Positions 10,946 through 18,559 of a DNA stretch of 64,000 bases are shown here, one piece after another. Origin of the DNA: Motiliproteus sp. SC1-56 (GTDB taxonomy: Bacteria; Pseudomonadota; Gammaproteobacteria; Pseudomonadales; Balneatricaceae); NCBI RefSeq assembly GCF_017309075.1, contig NZ_JAEMGS010000007.1, positions 124,001 through 188,000 of the forward strand, read 5' to 3'. The translations under genes and the position numbers were made by a program. The notes beneath the pieces were generated by a model. The model was not told the DNA's origin and made no database searches. It worked only from the letters and a program-made list of their open reading frames with translations. How positions within the stretch are numbered: position 1 is the stretch's first letter; each line of letters starts with the position of its first letter.

Positions 10946-11296
10946 ATGGCGATTGATCGACGAGGGTTTTCCCGCCTGCACGTGGTCTGGAAGGCGACGC
11001 TGACACGCTTGAACGGCGAGCAGTTTCCAGGCAGTACCGACAATGTGTCCCAGGACGGCCTGAATGTGATCGTGGATTGTTCCCTGGTGTTGGGCGAGCC
11101 GATCAAGGTGGACCTGGTGTCCCCGTGTCGAGGGCGGACCTGCTTTTTCCGCCTCGATGGGGTTGTCGTTTACGACAAGCCGCTGGGCAATAATCTGGGG
11201 CGCGCGGTCGGCCTGCGATTGCTGGAGGCCGATCCAAACTACCTGCGCCTGGTGCGTCAGCTCGAGGCCGGCGAGGCGGAAGACCTCGCCAGCTAG
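10946..11296 (+). CDS. PilZ domain protein, putative c-di-GMP receptor
   Basis: This 116-residue protein is a single PilZ domain. The c-di-GMP-binding RxxxR motif is met by RRGFSR near the N terminus, and the second motif by DNVSQDG (the D/N-x-S-x-x-G form). It should bind cyclic di-GMP. The output target is not evident, though the neighbouring flagellar genes make motility control plausible. The ATG at 10946 is preceded by GGGGGAAG. Its 3' end overlaps the convergent HDOD gene by four bases. Confidence 0.85.
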   Translation: MAIDRRGFSRLHVVWKATLTRLNGEQFPGSTDNVSQDGLNVIVDCSLVLGEPIKVDLVSPCRGRTCFFRLDGVVVYDKPLGNNLGRAVGLRLLEADPNYLRLVRQLEAGEAEDLAS

Positions 11297-12870
11297 GGCT
11301 TGGCGCTTTTGCCGCTCCCCGGCGTGCTGGTTCCCCTTTGCTGGCTGTAGGCCAGCGCCATCTTGGTTTGCATGAAAAACTGGTTGAAGGCGCGAAAGTC
11401 CTCTTCGTTGACAGGATTGGCGCTGCTCAACTTGTCTGCATAGAGAAATCCCAGGGGCTTGCTCCCCACGCCGAGCGGCGCCAGGATAAAGCCTCTCGGG
11501 TTTACCTGGGTGAGGAAGTGTCCCGGCAGGCGTTCGCTCCAACTCGGCTCCTGGCAGTCGATTACCAGCAGGGGGCTGCCCTTGGCCAGCAGGCGAAAGA
11601 AGAAGGTGTCTGCCTGGGACTTGCGGCTCAGTTCAAAGAAGGTTCGCATCGCTTCGATCTGTTCGCCCCGGGCGATTTTCATCGTCAATTTCTGACGGTC
11701 TGCGCTCAGCAGGCAGAAGCCGGCGCGGTTGCAGCCGGTGCTTTCGTGGATCGCTTCAACCACCTTGGCCAGCACCTTTTGAATCGGCGTTTGGGCTTCC
11801 ACCAGCGCGCCGATCTCCTGCAGGCATGTTAGCTGGCGCTGGGCTAGTGCGGACTGCCGCTCGGGCTGCTGTTGTGCGGCCGCAGGGGCTGGTGCGTCCT
11901 CATCGCTCACGTCCTGGCGGGTGTGAATGTAGTAGGCGACTTTGCGGTTGAATTCGTCCAGCGGCTCATCGCCGCTGTCGCGTAGCGGCGGAATCAGGCG
12001 TTGCTTGGGAATGCCGTAGTCGCGGGCCAGGTCGCAGGCCATTTTGAAAGCCTTGTTGAGGCTCCCGTGGAGGTCGTCGGAATCGACCCGGGTTTTCTTG
12101 CTTAACTGTGTCAGCAGCTCGTTCAGCTTGTGTTTGCCCGAGCGGTCATGGCCGTAGACCAGTTGCAGCACTTGGTCCCCTAGGGAGGCCAGGTGAAAAT
12201 TGAGGCGCGCGTTGCCCCGTAATCCTTCTGCGCTCAGGGCATCCATGGACTGCACCACGGTCTGGGGAAACCCCCAGCTCTCCGCCAGGTCCTGGCCCAG
12301 GTCGCTGAATAGCCCACCGAGGTTGTCTACTTGAATTTTGTGCCAGCTCTGCTCGTTGCGGGTGCGCTCGGCCAGCATTTGCTTGTAGGTGTCCGGCAGT
12401 GTGTAGGCGACCACAATCTCGCCAAGCCCGTGCAGAAGACCGCAGGTGTAGCTCTCCTCGATGTCGTCGCCGCCGGCCTTTTCCGCCACCTCCCGGCAGA
12501 TCACCGCGGTAACGAAAGAGCGCACCAGCAGGTCGGTGATTTCGTTGCCGGGGTTATCGTTGGTGAAACTCTCGATAAGCTTCAGGGTGAGGGAGAGGCT
12601 CTTGATTTCGTCAAAACCGATCAGCACCACCGCCCGGGAAATGACGTTGATGCGGCCCTGGCCGCGGTTGCAGTGGGAGGAGTTGGCCAGCCGCAGCAGA
12701 CGCGCGGACAGGTTGGCGTCCTTCATTACCGCCAAGGCGAGCGCCATGGCGTCACTCTCGGGGGAGCTGCTGACCTGCTGAATGCGGTTCACGGTAGCGC
12801 TGAACACCGGCAGGTCGCCGAGGCGATCCAGATGGGCGTGGATGGCGTTGAGGGTGTTGAGGTATTTCAC
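11293..12870 (-). CDS. HDOD domain protein with C-terminal GAF-like domain
   Basis: The 525-residue protein has an HDOD domain over about residues 15-220 (LGDLPVFSATVNRI, then ANSSHCNRGQGRINVISRAVVLIGFDEIK). HDOD is an HD-related fold that usually lacks the catalytic His-Asp pair and acts in signalling. A middle helical part follows, then a GAF-like sensor at about 345-510. Such proteins often work with c-di-GMP or two-component circuits. The function here is unknown. It converges on the PilZ gene with a four-base overlap, so the two genes may affect each other's transcription. Confidence 0.78.
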   Translation of the reverse strand: MKYLNTLNAIHAHLDRLGDLPVFSATVNRIQQVSSSPESDAMALALAVMKDANLSARLLRLANSSHCNRGQGRINVISRAVVLIGFDEIKSLSLTLKLIESFTNDNPGNEITDLLVRSFVTAVICREVAEKAGGDDIEESYTCGLLHGLGEIVVAYTLPDTYKQMLAERTRNEQSWHKIQVDNLGGLFSDLGQDLAESWGFPQTVVQSMDALSAEGLRGNARLNFHLASLGDQVLQLVYGHDRSGKHKLNELLTQLSKKTRVDSDDLHGSLNKAFKMACDLARDYGIPKQRLIPPLRDSGDEPLDEFNRKVAYYIHTRQDVSDEDAPAPAAAQQQPERQSALAQRQLTCLQEIGALVEAQTPIQKVLAKVVEAIHESTGCNRAGFCLLSADRQKLTMKIARGEQIEAMRTFFELSRKSQADTFFFRLLAKGSPLLVIDCQEPSWSERLPGHFLTQVNPRGFILAPLGVGSKPLGFLYADKLSSANPVNEEDFRAFNQFFMQTKMALAYSQQRGTSTPGSGKSAKP

Positions 12871-12984
12871 GTATCGGCAAACTCTGGTGTTAGCGTTTTT
12901 CCGTTGCCTTTCGACACCGAAGAGCCAGAGCTTCCGGTAGTTTTGGCGTTGACCCCGTGGGCGTCCACCGGTGGCGAGTGGTGG

Positions 12985-13059
12985 TGGCCTCCCCGACAGG
13001 ACTCGAACCTGTATCTAGGCCTTAGGAGGGCCCTATTCTATCCGTTGAACTACGGGGAG
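12985..13059 (-). tRNA. tRNA-Arg(CCT)
   Basis: On the minus strand the acceptor CTCCCCG pairs with CGGGGAG, followed by discriminator G and encoded CCA. The anticodon loop CTCCTAA gives CCT, reading AGG. It is 75 nt long and lies between the HDOD gene and flgN on the same strand. Confidence 0.96.
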
Positions 13060-13107
13060 GCTGCAGCGGGGGATTGTACCTTTGGCCGATGTCGAAGTCG
13101 AGGTGAC

Positions 13108-13593
13108 TCAGGCCTTGCCAAGGGTGTTCTGGGCGCTGTAGTTCCCCTTGATGCCGGCATCGTTGTACAGGGAGGTGCGTACGTCCTGGCCGCGAATGAT
13201 GCGCAGGAGTTGGTCCAGGTTCTTCTGGCTGCGCAGCACTATCTGCTCGTTGCGTTCGTTGAGCCGGGCCGCCTCTTTCAGTGCCTGTTCGAGCCTGCTC
13301 CAGGCATCGGCAACGGCTTTGCGCTCGCCCCCCGCGAGCCGCTCCAGCAGGCTGCTGACCCCTTTCGGGTCGGGGCTTAGCCCCTGTTCAGCCAGCATCT
13401 GGTTGCGGGCGTTGACGTTGTCGGCAAAGTCCGCCAGCAGGGCGCGTTTGCGCTCGATGATGCTGATCAGCTCTTCTGCGCTGTGGGCCTCGATGGCGGC
13501 CTTTTCTTCATCGCACAACGAACAAAGGGCCCCCAGTTGCTGGGTGCCCTTTTGAATCAGATGATAGAACTGTTGAGAAACGCTGATGCTCAT
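13108..13593 (-). CDS. flgN: Flagellar export chaperone FlgN
   Basis: FlgN is the cytoplasmic chaperone for the hook-filament junction proteins FlgK and FlgL. The chosen ATG at 13593 gives 161 residues beginning MSISVSQQF, the usual FlgN size. An upstream ATG at 13626 would extend it into flgM. The protein is helical and charged with coiled-coil potential (ERKRALLADFADNVNARNQ; LNERNEQIVLRSQKNLDQLL). It sits ten bases after flgM on the same strand, the standard flgMN pair, and should be driven by the sigma-28 promoter upstream of flgM. Confidence 0.9.
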   Translation of the reverse strand: MSISVSQQFYHLIQKGTQQLGALCSLCDEEKAAIEAHSAEELISIIERKRALLADFADNVNARNQMLAEQGLSPDPKGVSSLLERLAGGERKAVADAWSRLEQALKEAARLNERNEQIVLRSQKNLDQLLRIIRGQDVRTSLYNDAGIKGNYSAQNTLGKA

Positions 13594-13603
13594 AGGCCCG
13601 GCT

Positions 13604-13921
13604 TCAGCCGAACAGCTGCTGCTCAAGGCCGATCATCTTGGCGGCTACACGGTCGGCATTCACCTGGTAACTGCCCTCGTCGATGGCCTGCTTGATTTGC
13701 GCCACCCGGTCGCTGTTGACCTCGGGAAGGGCGGCGGCCTGCTCTTCGAGCTTCTGCAGTGACAGCGCCTGGTTGCTCAACTTGACGGTTTCCGGTTGGG
13801 ACTTCGCGGTTTCGACCCCTTTGCCACCTTTCGCAGGCTGGCCGGAGCCGGTGTTGCCCTCAACCCGGGTGCGGCTGCTCGAAGTCGCTGTTGACGACAA
13901 GCCTGTCAGATCGATCGCCAT
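13604..13921 (-). CDS. flgM: Anti-sigma-28 factor FlgM
   Basis: FlgM holds FliA (sigma-28) inactive until the hook is complete, when it is exported. The 105-residue product starts MAIDLTGLS. It has a low-complexity Ser/Thr/Gly/Lys N-terminal half and the conserved helical C-terminal half (VNSDRVAQIKQAIDEGSYQVNADRVAAKMI) that binds sigma. A sigma-28 promoter lies 37-63 bases upstream. That makes FlgM itself FliA-dependent, a negative feedback loop. Confidence 0.95.
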   Translation of the reverse strand: MAIDLTGLSSTATSSSRTRVEGNTGSGQPAKGGKGVETAKSQPETVKLSNQALSLQKLEEQAAALPEVNSDRVAQIKQAIDEGSYQVNADRVAAKMIGLEQQLFG

Positions 13922-13957
13922 CCCAATGTCCTCAAAAAAACAGTTCGTTCAGCTACT

Positions 13958-13984
13958 GCATCGGCGGCGCGGTGAGAAACTTTA
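13958..13984 (-). promoter_or_regulatory. Sigma-28 (FliA) promoter of flgM
   Basis: On the minus strand TAAAGTTT (13977-13984), an 11-base spacer and GCCGATGC (13958-13965) match the FliA consensus TAAAGTTT-N11-GCCGATAA in all but the last two bases. It directly precedes flgM and faces it. Confidence 0.9.
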
Positions 13985-14056
13985 ATCTTTTTTGCGCCGA
14001 TTGCTGCCGACCAGTATACAGTAATCGCCGCGGGCTTGCCCGCCGCAGACCGGCTC

Positions 14057-14767
14057 TCAGGGGCCCGCCCTTACCAGCCCGCTGGAAACGACCCGGGCTC
14101 TTATCACTTTGCCGGAGCCTGAGTTACGCACGCGGATCTGCTGCTGGCGGCGGCCATCCTCCAGGGCGATGCCTTCAGTGCGAATTTCCAGGCTGTCGCT
14201 GCCGGCGGTAATCGTGACCTTGTCGCCTTGAAGTACCGCCAGCGGAGGGGCCAGGTCGCGGGGGGTCAGCACCTGACCCTGGCGCACGGCCCGCAGGGTT
14301 TCGTAGCCTTCGGTTGGCTGTCCGGCGCGGAAAAAGCCTGCCCGCAGGCGTGAGATCGCCTCTTCGCGAACCTGCGTATTACCCGCACCGAGGCGCGTCC
14401 CCCGCGGCAGTGCGTGACGGCTCACCAGTACCGGGGCGAAGACCTCGATTTCGCCGTTGAGTCTCAGGCTCCAGTGCTTGGGGTATCGGCAGTCCACCTT
14501 GAGGGAGAAGCGGCCCGGGTCAAGTGCGCGTGTTGACTCAAAGCGCAGTGGCTCGCCGCAGGGGCTGAGCTGCAGTCTCGAGTGGGAGGGGGCGAACTGG
14601 ATCTCGACCCGGTCGCCGGGTTGGAGCGCGACCGCCAGGCTCGACTGCACATACTCCCTGGCCTGCTCCAGCAGCGGCCCGGGAAGGGCTGTTGCCAGGG
14701 GGATATGCGTCAGCCAGGCCAGCAAAAAAAGGCTGACTTTACCCAGAGTTGAGCTACCGTTGAACAC
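14057..14767 (-). CDS. flgA: Flagellar P-ring assembly chaperone FlgA
   Basis: FlgA is a periplasmic protein that assists FlgI polymerisation into the P ring. The 236-residue product has a signal peptide (SLFLLAWLTHIPLATALP). It ends in a SAF domain and a ChapFlgA-type beta region (QGDKVTITAGSDSLEIRTEGIALEDG). The start is a GTG with AGGG eight bases upstream. The gene lies upstream of flgM on the same strand and diverges from cheV, as in Pseudomonas and Vibrio. Confidence 0.94.
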   Translation of the reverse strand: MFNGSSTLGKVSLFLLAWLTHIPLATALPGPLLEQAREYVQSSLAVALQPGDRVEIQFAPSHSRLQLSPCGEPLRFESTRALDPGRFSLKVDCRYPKHWSLRLNGEIEVFAPVLVSRHALPRGTRLGAGNTQVREEAISRLRAGFFRAGQPTEGYETLRAVRQGQVLTPRDLAPPLAVLQGDKVTITAGSDSLEIRTEGIALEDGRRQQQIRVRNSGSGKVIRARVVSSGLVRAGP

Positions 14768-14799
14768 CGAAATGCCCTATGCTGTGCTGTCTTCATGAG

Positions 14800-14834
14800 G
14801 TGCATCCAAGCCGCTTTTGGGCGGCTGTATGCAC
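14800..14834. other. Imperfect inverted repeat in the flgA-cheV gap
   Basis: GTGCAT (14800-14805) and AAGCCGC pair with GGCGGCT and ATGCAC (ending 14834) around a T-rich loop. This is an interrupted stem of about 13 pairs. It lies 71 bases upstream of cheV and just outside flgA. It could be an operator or an RNA structure in either leader; no function is known. Confidence 0.45.
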
Positions 14835-14905
14835 GGGGAGAAACGCGCTTCTCCCGTTATTTAAAGCTTTCTCAGGAACCGACGCAAGCAAGTGGGAAGG
14901 TACCG

Positions 14906-15835
14906 ATGACCACGCTCCTTGACAGTGTTAACCAGCGCACCCAGCTGGTAGGTAGGAACCGGCTGGAGCTGCTTTTATTCCGTCTGCAGGGCGAGCAGCT
15001 GTACGGGCTCAATGTGTTTAAGGTTCGGGAGGTGATCCAGTGCCCCAAGCTTACCCTGATGCCCAAGCTCAAGGCGGGGGTCAGGGGCGTTGCGCAGATC
15101 CGTGGCAGCGCTATCCCGGTGCTGGATCTGGCGGCCTCCATGGGGGCTGCGCCGGTGGCGGATGTCGCTGCCTGCTTTGTAATCGTGACCGAGTACAATC
15201 GCCAGGTGCTTGGCTTTCTGGTACAGAAGGTGGACCGAATCGTTAACACCAACTGGGAAGAGATTCATCCGCCGCCGAAGGGCGCCGGCACCAGTGGTTA
15301 CCTGACGGCGGTCACCGAGCTCGATGGCAAACTGGTCGAGATCCTCGACGTCGAGAAAATTCTGGCGGAGGTGGCGCCGCAGACAGAAGCGGTTGCCCCG
15401 GAACTGGCCGAGCAGATTCGAAGCGCTGCTGGCGAACGCCCGCGGGTCCTGGTGGTCGATGACTCCTCGGTAGCCCGCAAGCAACTGGAGCGCTGTCTGC
15501 AGGGGCTTGATATTGAGGTGACGGCCCTGAACAACGGCAAGGAAGCGCTGACCTTTCTGCAGCGCGAGGCCGATGCCGGACGCGACGTCCCCCGGGAGTA
15601 CCTGATGGTGATCTCGGATATCGAGATGCCGGAAATGGATGGGTACACGCTGACCGCCTCGCTGCGTGCAGATGAGCGTATGCAGGGGTTGCACATTATG
15701 CTGCACACTTCGCTCAGCGGCATGTTCAACCAGGCGATGGTGGAGAAGGTGGGGGCCAACGAGTTTTTGGCCAAGTTTCAGCCCGACGAGCTGGCCGAGC
15801 GGGTTCACACGCGGCTCGCTTTGCGGGCGGTCTAG
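14906..15835 (+). CDS. cheV: Chemotaxis protein CheV (CheW-receiver fusion)
   Basis: CheV couples chemoreceptors to CheA and carries a receiver that adapts the signal. The start chosen is the ATG at 14906 (MTTLLDSVNQRTQLVG), with GGAAGG upstream, giving 309 residues, the family norm. A longer frame upstream has no ribosome site. The CheW-like domain spans about 25-160. The receiver spans about 180-305, with DDS near its start and phospho-acceptor Asp238 in VISDIEMPEMDG. cheR follows, as in many gammaproteobacteria. Confidence 0.94.
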   Translation: MTTLLDSVNQRTQLVGRNRLELLLFRLQGEQLYGLNVFKVREVIQCPKLTLMPKLKAGVRGVAQIRGSAIPVLDLAASMGAAPVADVAACFVIVTEYNRQVLGFLVQKVDRIVNTNWEEIHPPPKGAGTSGYLTAVTELDGKLVEILDVEKILAEVAPQTEAVAPELAEQIRSAAGERPRVLVVDDSSVARKQLERCLQGLDIEVTALNNGKEALTFLQREADAGRDVPREYLMVISDIEMPEMDGYTLTASLRADERMQGLHIMLHTSLSGMFNQAMVEKVGANEFLAKFQPDELAERVHTRLALRAV

Positions 15836-15957
15836 CGCGGCTCCGGGCGATTTGGCAACCTTGTTAGAGACGGTGTTGCTTAACAATTTGTACTCGCAGG
15901 GCACACGGACGGCGAGCATGAGGGCTCCAGCCGCGGGTTTTATTGGATGATGTGTTA

Positions 15958-16812
15958 ATGCAGAGACAGACCATTGCGCCACGCGTACAGATTTCGCCCC
16001 AGGCCTTCCAGCTGTTTCGGCGGTTTCTGGAAGAGGCCTGCGGCATTCTGCTGGGTGACAACAAAGAGTACCTGGTCAGTAGTCGCCTGAGTCATATCCT
16101 CAGTGAGCAGGGTTGCGCCAGCCTTGAAGACCTGGTGAAGAAGATGCAGGGCGCGGCGGGCAACCGGTTGAAGGAGCGGGTGGTCGATGCCATGACCACC
16201 AACGAAACGCTCTGGTTTCGCGACATCCATCCGTACACGATTTTCCAACAACAGCTGCTGCCCGAGTTGTCTGCCAAACTGGGCGGGCAGCCCCTGCGAA
16301 TCTGGTCTGCGGCCTGCTCCTCCGGGCAGGAGCCCTACTCCATCAGCATGGCCATCGACGAGGTCAAACGCACTAAGCCGGGTCTGTTGCGCGGGGGCGA
16401 GCGCATCGTCGCCACCGACATATCTTCCACCATGCTCGAACACGCCCGCCGGGGTGAGTACGACATGCTTGCCCTGGGGCGCGGCCTCTCGCCGGAGCGG
16501 CTGCAGCGCTATTTCATTAAGCAGCCCACGGGCAGCTGGCTGGTCAAGCCCGAGGTCAAGGCGCGGGTGGAGTTTCGCGGCCTTAACCTGCTCGGCGGCT
16601 ACGGCATGCTGGGGCGGTTTGACGTGGTCTTCTGCCGCAACGTGCTGATCTACTTCTCCTCCGATCTCAAGCAGCAGATACTTCGTAAAATTCACTCCCA
16701 GCTCAAGCCCGGGGGGTATCTGCTGCTGGGGGCGTCCGAGTCCCTCGGCCACCTCACCGACCTCTACGAGATGGTCCACTGCAACCCGGGCATTATCTAC
16801 CGGGCCAAGTAG
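15958..16812 (+). CDS. cheR: Chemotaxis protein methyltransferase CheR
   Basis: CheR methylates glutamates on chemoreceptors using S-adenosylmethionine. The ATG at 15958 gives 284 residues; a TTG five codons upstream (15943) is an alternative. The N-terminal helical domain is followed by a Rossmann methyltransferase fold with RIWSAACSSGQEPYSI (SAM-binding loop), IVATDIS, and DVVFCRNVLIYF. The C-terminal substrate region ends in GASESLGHL. It forms a pair with cheV directly before the flgB operon. Confidence 0.95.
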   Translation: MQRQTIAPRVQISPQAFQLFRRFLEEACGILLGDNKEYLVSSRLSHILSEQGCASLEDLVKKMQGAAGNRLKERVVDAMTTNETLWFRDIHPYTIFQQQLLPELSAKLGGQPLRIWSAACSSGQEPYSISMAIDEVKRTKPGLLRGGERIVATDISSTMLEHARRGEYDMLALGRGLSPERLQRYFIKQPTGSWLVKPEVKARVEFRGLNLLGGYGMLGRFDVVFCRNVLIYFSSDLKQQILRKIHSQLKPGGYLLLGASESLGHLTDLYEMVHCNPGIIYRAK

Positions 16813-16925
16813 CACTGCCCTGCCGGTTGCCGCTTTTGGCGGCAGGCGGTAATCCCTTGCCGCTTTGCCGCTGCTGCGGCTCCTGAATCGCCTTCAATCC
16901 CCCGTCTCTGCGGACTTCTAATGGT

Positions 16926-16941
16926 TGGCATCTTGCTTGCA
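16926..16941 (+). promoter_or_regulatory. Sigma-54 promoter of flgBCDE
   Basis: TTGGCATCTTGCTTGCA carries the -24 GG (16927-16928) and -12 GC (16939-16940) exactly ten bases apart, with the TGGCA and TTGCA contexts. It lies 42 bases before flgB. This fits FleQ-dependent or FleR-dependent class II/III control. Confidence 0.9.
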
Positions 16942-16982
16942 TTAAGCTAGGTCAAAGGTACTAGCGGCAAGCAGAGGCGAGC

Positions 16983-17378
16983 ATGACCATCTCTTTCGAC
17001 AAAGCACTCGGCATTCATCCCCAGGCGCTCCTGGTGAGAGGGCAGCGGGCGGAGGTGCTGGCCAACAACATCGTCAATGCCGATACCCCCAACTACAAGG
17101 CCCGGGACCTGGACTTTCGCGCCATCCTGGCGGGCCAGCAGGGGGAGGATCTGCAGATGAGCCGTACCAGCGCCGGCCACGCCAGCGACTTTATCGATCC
17201 CGGCATGGCGGCCGAGCTGATGTACCGCAACCCGCTGCAGCCGTCGATTGACGGCAACACCGTGGATGTCCAGAAAGAGCAGGCCGAGTACGCCCAGAAT
17301 GCGCTGCGCTTCCAGGCCAGCTTTACCTTCCTGAACCGGAAATTCAGCGGATTGACCTCCGCCATCAGGGGTGAGTAA
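16983..17378 (+). CDS. flgB: Flagellar basal-body rod protein FlgB
   Basis: FlgB is a proximal rod subunit exported by the flagellar type III system. It is 131 residues long. The conserved N-terminal rod motif (RAEVLANNIVNADTPNYKARDLDF) and the C-terminal helix region (VDVQKEQAEYAQNALRFQASFTFLNRKF) are present. It is the first gene of the flgBCDE operon, five bases before flgC, with AGAGGC as ribosome site. Confidence 0.96.
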   Translation: MTISFDKALGIHPQALLVRGQRAEVLANNIVNADTPNYKARDLDFRAILAGQQGEDLQMSRTSAGHASDFIDPGMAAELMYRNPLQPSIDGNTVDVQKEQAEYAQNALRFQASFTFLNRKFSGLTSAIRGE

Positions 17379-17383
17379 TCGCT

Positions 17384-17827
17384 ATGTCCATCTCCAATAT
17401 TTTTGATATCGCAGGCTCGGGCATGAGCGCCCAGTCGATCCGTCTCAACACCACCGCCAGCAACATCGCCAACGCGGAGAGCGTGAGCAGCAGCATCGAC
17501 GAAACCTACCGTGCCCGGCACCCGGTATTCGCGGTGGCGCTGCAGCAGGCCCAGGGCTTCGATAATGCGAACCAGGCGCTGCAGCGTAGCGCCGGGCGGG
17601 GGGTTGAGGTCACGGGCATCGTCGAGAGCCAGGCGCCGCTCCGGCCCCAGTACCAACCCAACCACCCCATGGCGAACGAAGAGGGCTTTGTCTTCTACCC
17701 CAACGTCAACGTGGTGGAGGAGATGACCAACATGATCTCGGCCTCGCGCTCCTTCCAGACCAGCGCCGACATCATGAACACCGCCAAGGAGATGACCCAG
17801 CGGGTGCTGACCCTGGGGCAGGGCTAG
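17384..17827 (+). CDS. flgC: Flagellar basal-body rod protein FlgC
   Basis: This is a proximal rod subunit of 147 residues. The N-terminal motif IAGSGMSAQSIRLNTTASNIANAES and the C-terminal VNVVEEMTNMISASRSFQTSADIMNTAKEM are the two helices that pack in the rod core. Like other axial proteins it has no cleaved signal and is exported through FlhAB-FliPQR. It is co-transcribed with flgB and flgD. Confidence 0.97.
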   Translation: MSISNIFDIAGSGMSAQSIRLNTTASNIANAESVSSSIDETYRARHPVFAVALQQAQGFDNANQALQRSAGRGVEVTGIVESQAPLRPQYQPNHPMANEEGFVFYPNVNVVEEMTNMISASRSFQTSADIMNTAKEMTQRVLTLGQG

Positions 17828-17875
17828 ACAGGATTAACGGACCCGAGCGGTAAAAAGCCCCGGGGGAGGTAAACG

Positions 17876-18547
17876 ATGGCTGACATTAACGGCGTTAACA
17901 ATCACACCGACAACGCCTTCACCAAGCTGAACAAGCGGGATGAGATCAAGGCTGAGCAGTCGCAGAGCGACATGTTCATGCAGCTGATGATCGCCAACCT
18001 GCGGAACCAGGACCCCACCAGCCCGGCCGATACCGGCCAGTTCATGCAGCAGATTTCCGACATGAGCATGGTGGAGGGGATCACCAACCTGAACAAATCC
18101 ATGGAAGGGCTGACCAGCTCCATGCTCTCCAGTCAGGCGGCCCTGCAGGCCTCCTCCATGGTGGGGCAGACGGTTTTCGTGGCGTCTGACACGGTGAACG
18201 CGGACCCCATCACCGGGCTGATCCGGGGGGTGGCGGAGCTGCCCACCAGCGCCTCCGACGTGGTGATCTCGGTTTTTGATGCCAACGGCAGCGAGGTGGA
18301 CCGCATCTCCATGGGGCCCCAGTCTGCCGGCGACGTGCCCTTCGAGTGGCAGTTGGAGGAGGGCATGGCGCTCAACGGTTACCGGTTTGAGGTGACCGCC
18401 CAGGTCAACGGCGAGCCCACCGCGGTCCAGGTGTTCCTGGGCAAGAACGTGGACAGCGTCACCCTGGGTCAGAACGGGATTGGAATGAAAATCAACGTCG
18501 CAGACGGTGACTCGGTGTCACTGGATGAGATCAAGCAGATCGGGTAA
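17876..18547 (+). CDS. flgD: Flagellar hook assembly (capping) protein FlgD
   Basis: FlgD caps the growing hook and is lost when the hook is finished. The 223 residues include the N-terminal export/cap region with MQLMIANLRNQDPTSPADTGQFMQQ, the most conserved part of the family. The beta-rich FlgD Ig-like and Tudor-like region runs from about residue 85 to the C terminus. The ribosome site GGGGGAGG precedes the ATG. It lies between the rod genes and flgE in the sigma-54 operon. Confidence 0.96.
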   Translation: MADINGVNNHTDNAFTKLNKRDEIKAEQSQSDMFMQLMIANLRNQDPTSPADTGQFMQQISDMSMVEGITNLNKSMEGLTSSMLSSQAALQASSMVGQTVFVASDTVNADPITGLIRGVAELPTSASDVVISVFDANGSEVDRISMGPQSAGDVPFEWQLEEGMALNGYRFEVTAQVNGEPTAVQVFLGKNVDSVTLGQNGIGMKINVADGDSVSLDEIKQIG

Positions 18548-18559
18548 AGAGGTTTAGTC

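Noticed and set aside
14862-14886. Sigma-28-like TAAAG box upstream of cheV
   Set aside because: The nearest CCGA lies about three bases too close to the TAAAG box for the FliA spacing, and the -10 box matches poorly.
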